A stretch of DNA of 22,732 nt from JAQYVZ01 sp035269105 (lineage in GTDB: Bacteria > Desulfobacterota > Desulfuromonadia > Desulfuromonadales > BM103), in contig DATFJP010000213.1 of the NCBI GenBank assembly GCA_035269105.1, forward strand, positions 1 through 22,732, read 5' to 3'. Position numbers and translations under genes: made by a program. The notes below the pieces were generated by a model. The model saw nothing but the letters and a program-made list of their open reading frames with translations, was not told the DNA's origin and did no database searches. Shown here piece after piece: positions 22,606-22,732 of this stretch; the first letter of the stretch is position 1, and each line of letters begins with the position of its first letter.

Positions 22606-22732
22606 AGCAGCAGATCTTTGTCAGCGGCATTGGCGGCCAGGGGGTTCTTTTCCTCACCAGGGTGATCGCCCAGGCGGCAGTCGCCGGGGGGCTGCCGGTG
22701 CTGACCGCCGAGACCCATGGCATGGCTCAGCG
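22602..22732 (+). CDS. iorB: Indolepyruvate:ferredoxin oxidoreductase, beta subunit (partial, 5' end)
   Basis: The first 43 codons of the beta subunit; the rest lies beyond the window. The start MKQQIFVSGIGGQGVLFLTR followed by TAETHGMAQ is the characteristic N-terminal gamma-like domain of IorB and related 2-oxoacid:ferredoxin oxidoreductases (GIGGQG loop). Its ATG overlaps the iorA stop as ATGA, so the subunits are translationally coupled. IorA and IorB form the working enzyme. Confidence 0.9.
   Translation, partial: MKQQIFVSGIGGQGVLFLTRVIAQAAVAGGLPVLTAETHGMAQ

Noticed and set aside
1..22732. tRNA, rRNA, CRISPR array, transposase, integrase or phage genes
   Set aside because: None was recognisable in any gap; the gaps are short and, apart from 14715-15041, show little structure.

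Overview
The window is GC-rich, gene-dense bacterial DNA. The futalosine route to menaquinone (mqnE, mqnC), an indolepyruvate:ferredoxin oxidoreductase (iorA, start of iorB), two c-di-GMP enzymes, several radical SAM proteins and a DUF523/DUF1722 protein beside a photolyase together suggest an anaerobic or microaerophilic Desulfobacterota of the Desulfuromonadales/Geobacterales type. That placement is an inference from gene content and protein style; there is no rRNA here to prove it.

Layout. (1) 1-7162, all on +, looks like one long co-directional run: the tail of a UbiX-like flavin prenyltransferase, mqnE, mqnC, hisC, mutY, a membrane GIDE-domain protein with an EF-hand, and lemA. The first five genes lie 4-20 nt apart; the last two follow after 79 and 29 nt. 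(2) 7163-11696, +, carries two c-di-GMP turnover genes, each behind its own sigma70-like promoter: a PocR/GAF/GGDEF diguanylate cyclase and a membrane CHASE8-like/HAMP/GGDEF/EAL protein. (3) 11703-14714, -, is one 1003-residue gene joining a radical SAM domain, a methyltransferase with the cysteines of arsenite methyltransferases, and a cysteine-rich DUF5714 domain. (4) 14715-15041 has no convincing conventional gene but holds three consecutive hairpins, one a ~100-nt imperfect palindrome resembling a dispersed repeat. (5) 15042-19583 is a photolyase neighbourhood: a DUF523/DUF1722 protein (-) diverges from a class II CPD photolyase, an SDR/DUF2867 protein and a SRPBCC protein (+). The divergent gap contains a perfect 7-bp dyad over a probable -10 box and a seven-residue leader ORF whose stop overlaps the photolyase start. 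(6) 19739-22732, +, holds a solitary livH permease gene, then iorA and the beginning of iorB.

The most unusual object is the radical SAM / ArsM-like / DUF5714 fusion. I recognise each part, but not a defined function for the combination, and no ars genes lie nearby. Second are the structured intergenic region 14750-14990 and the leader/dyad arrangement in front of the photolyase. The menaquinone, histidine, MutY and IorA genes look ordinary and intact. I saw no tRNA, rRNA, CRISPR array, transposase or phage gene.
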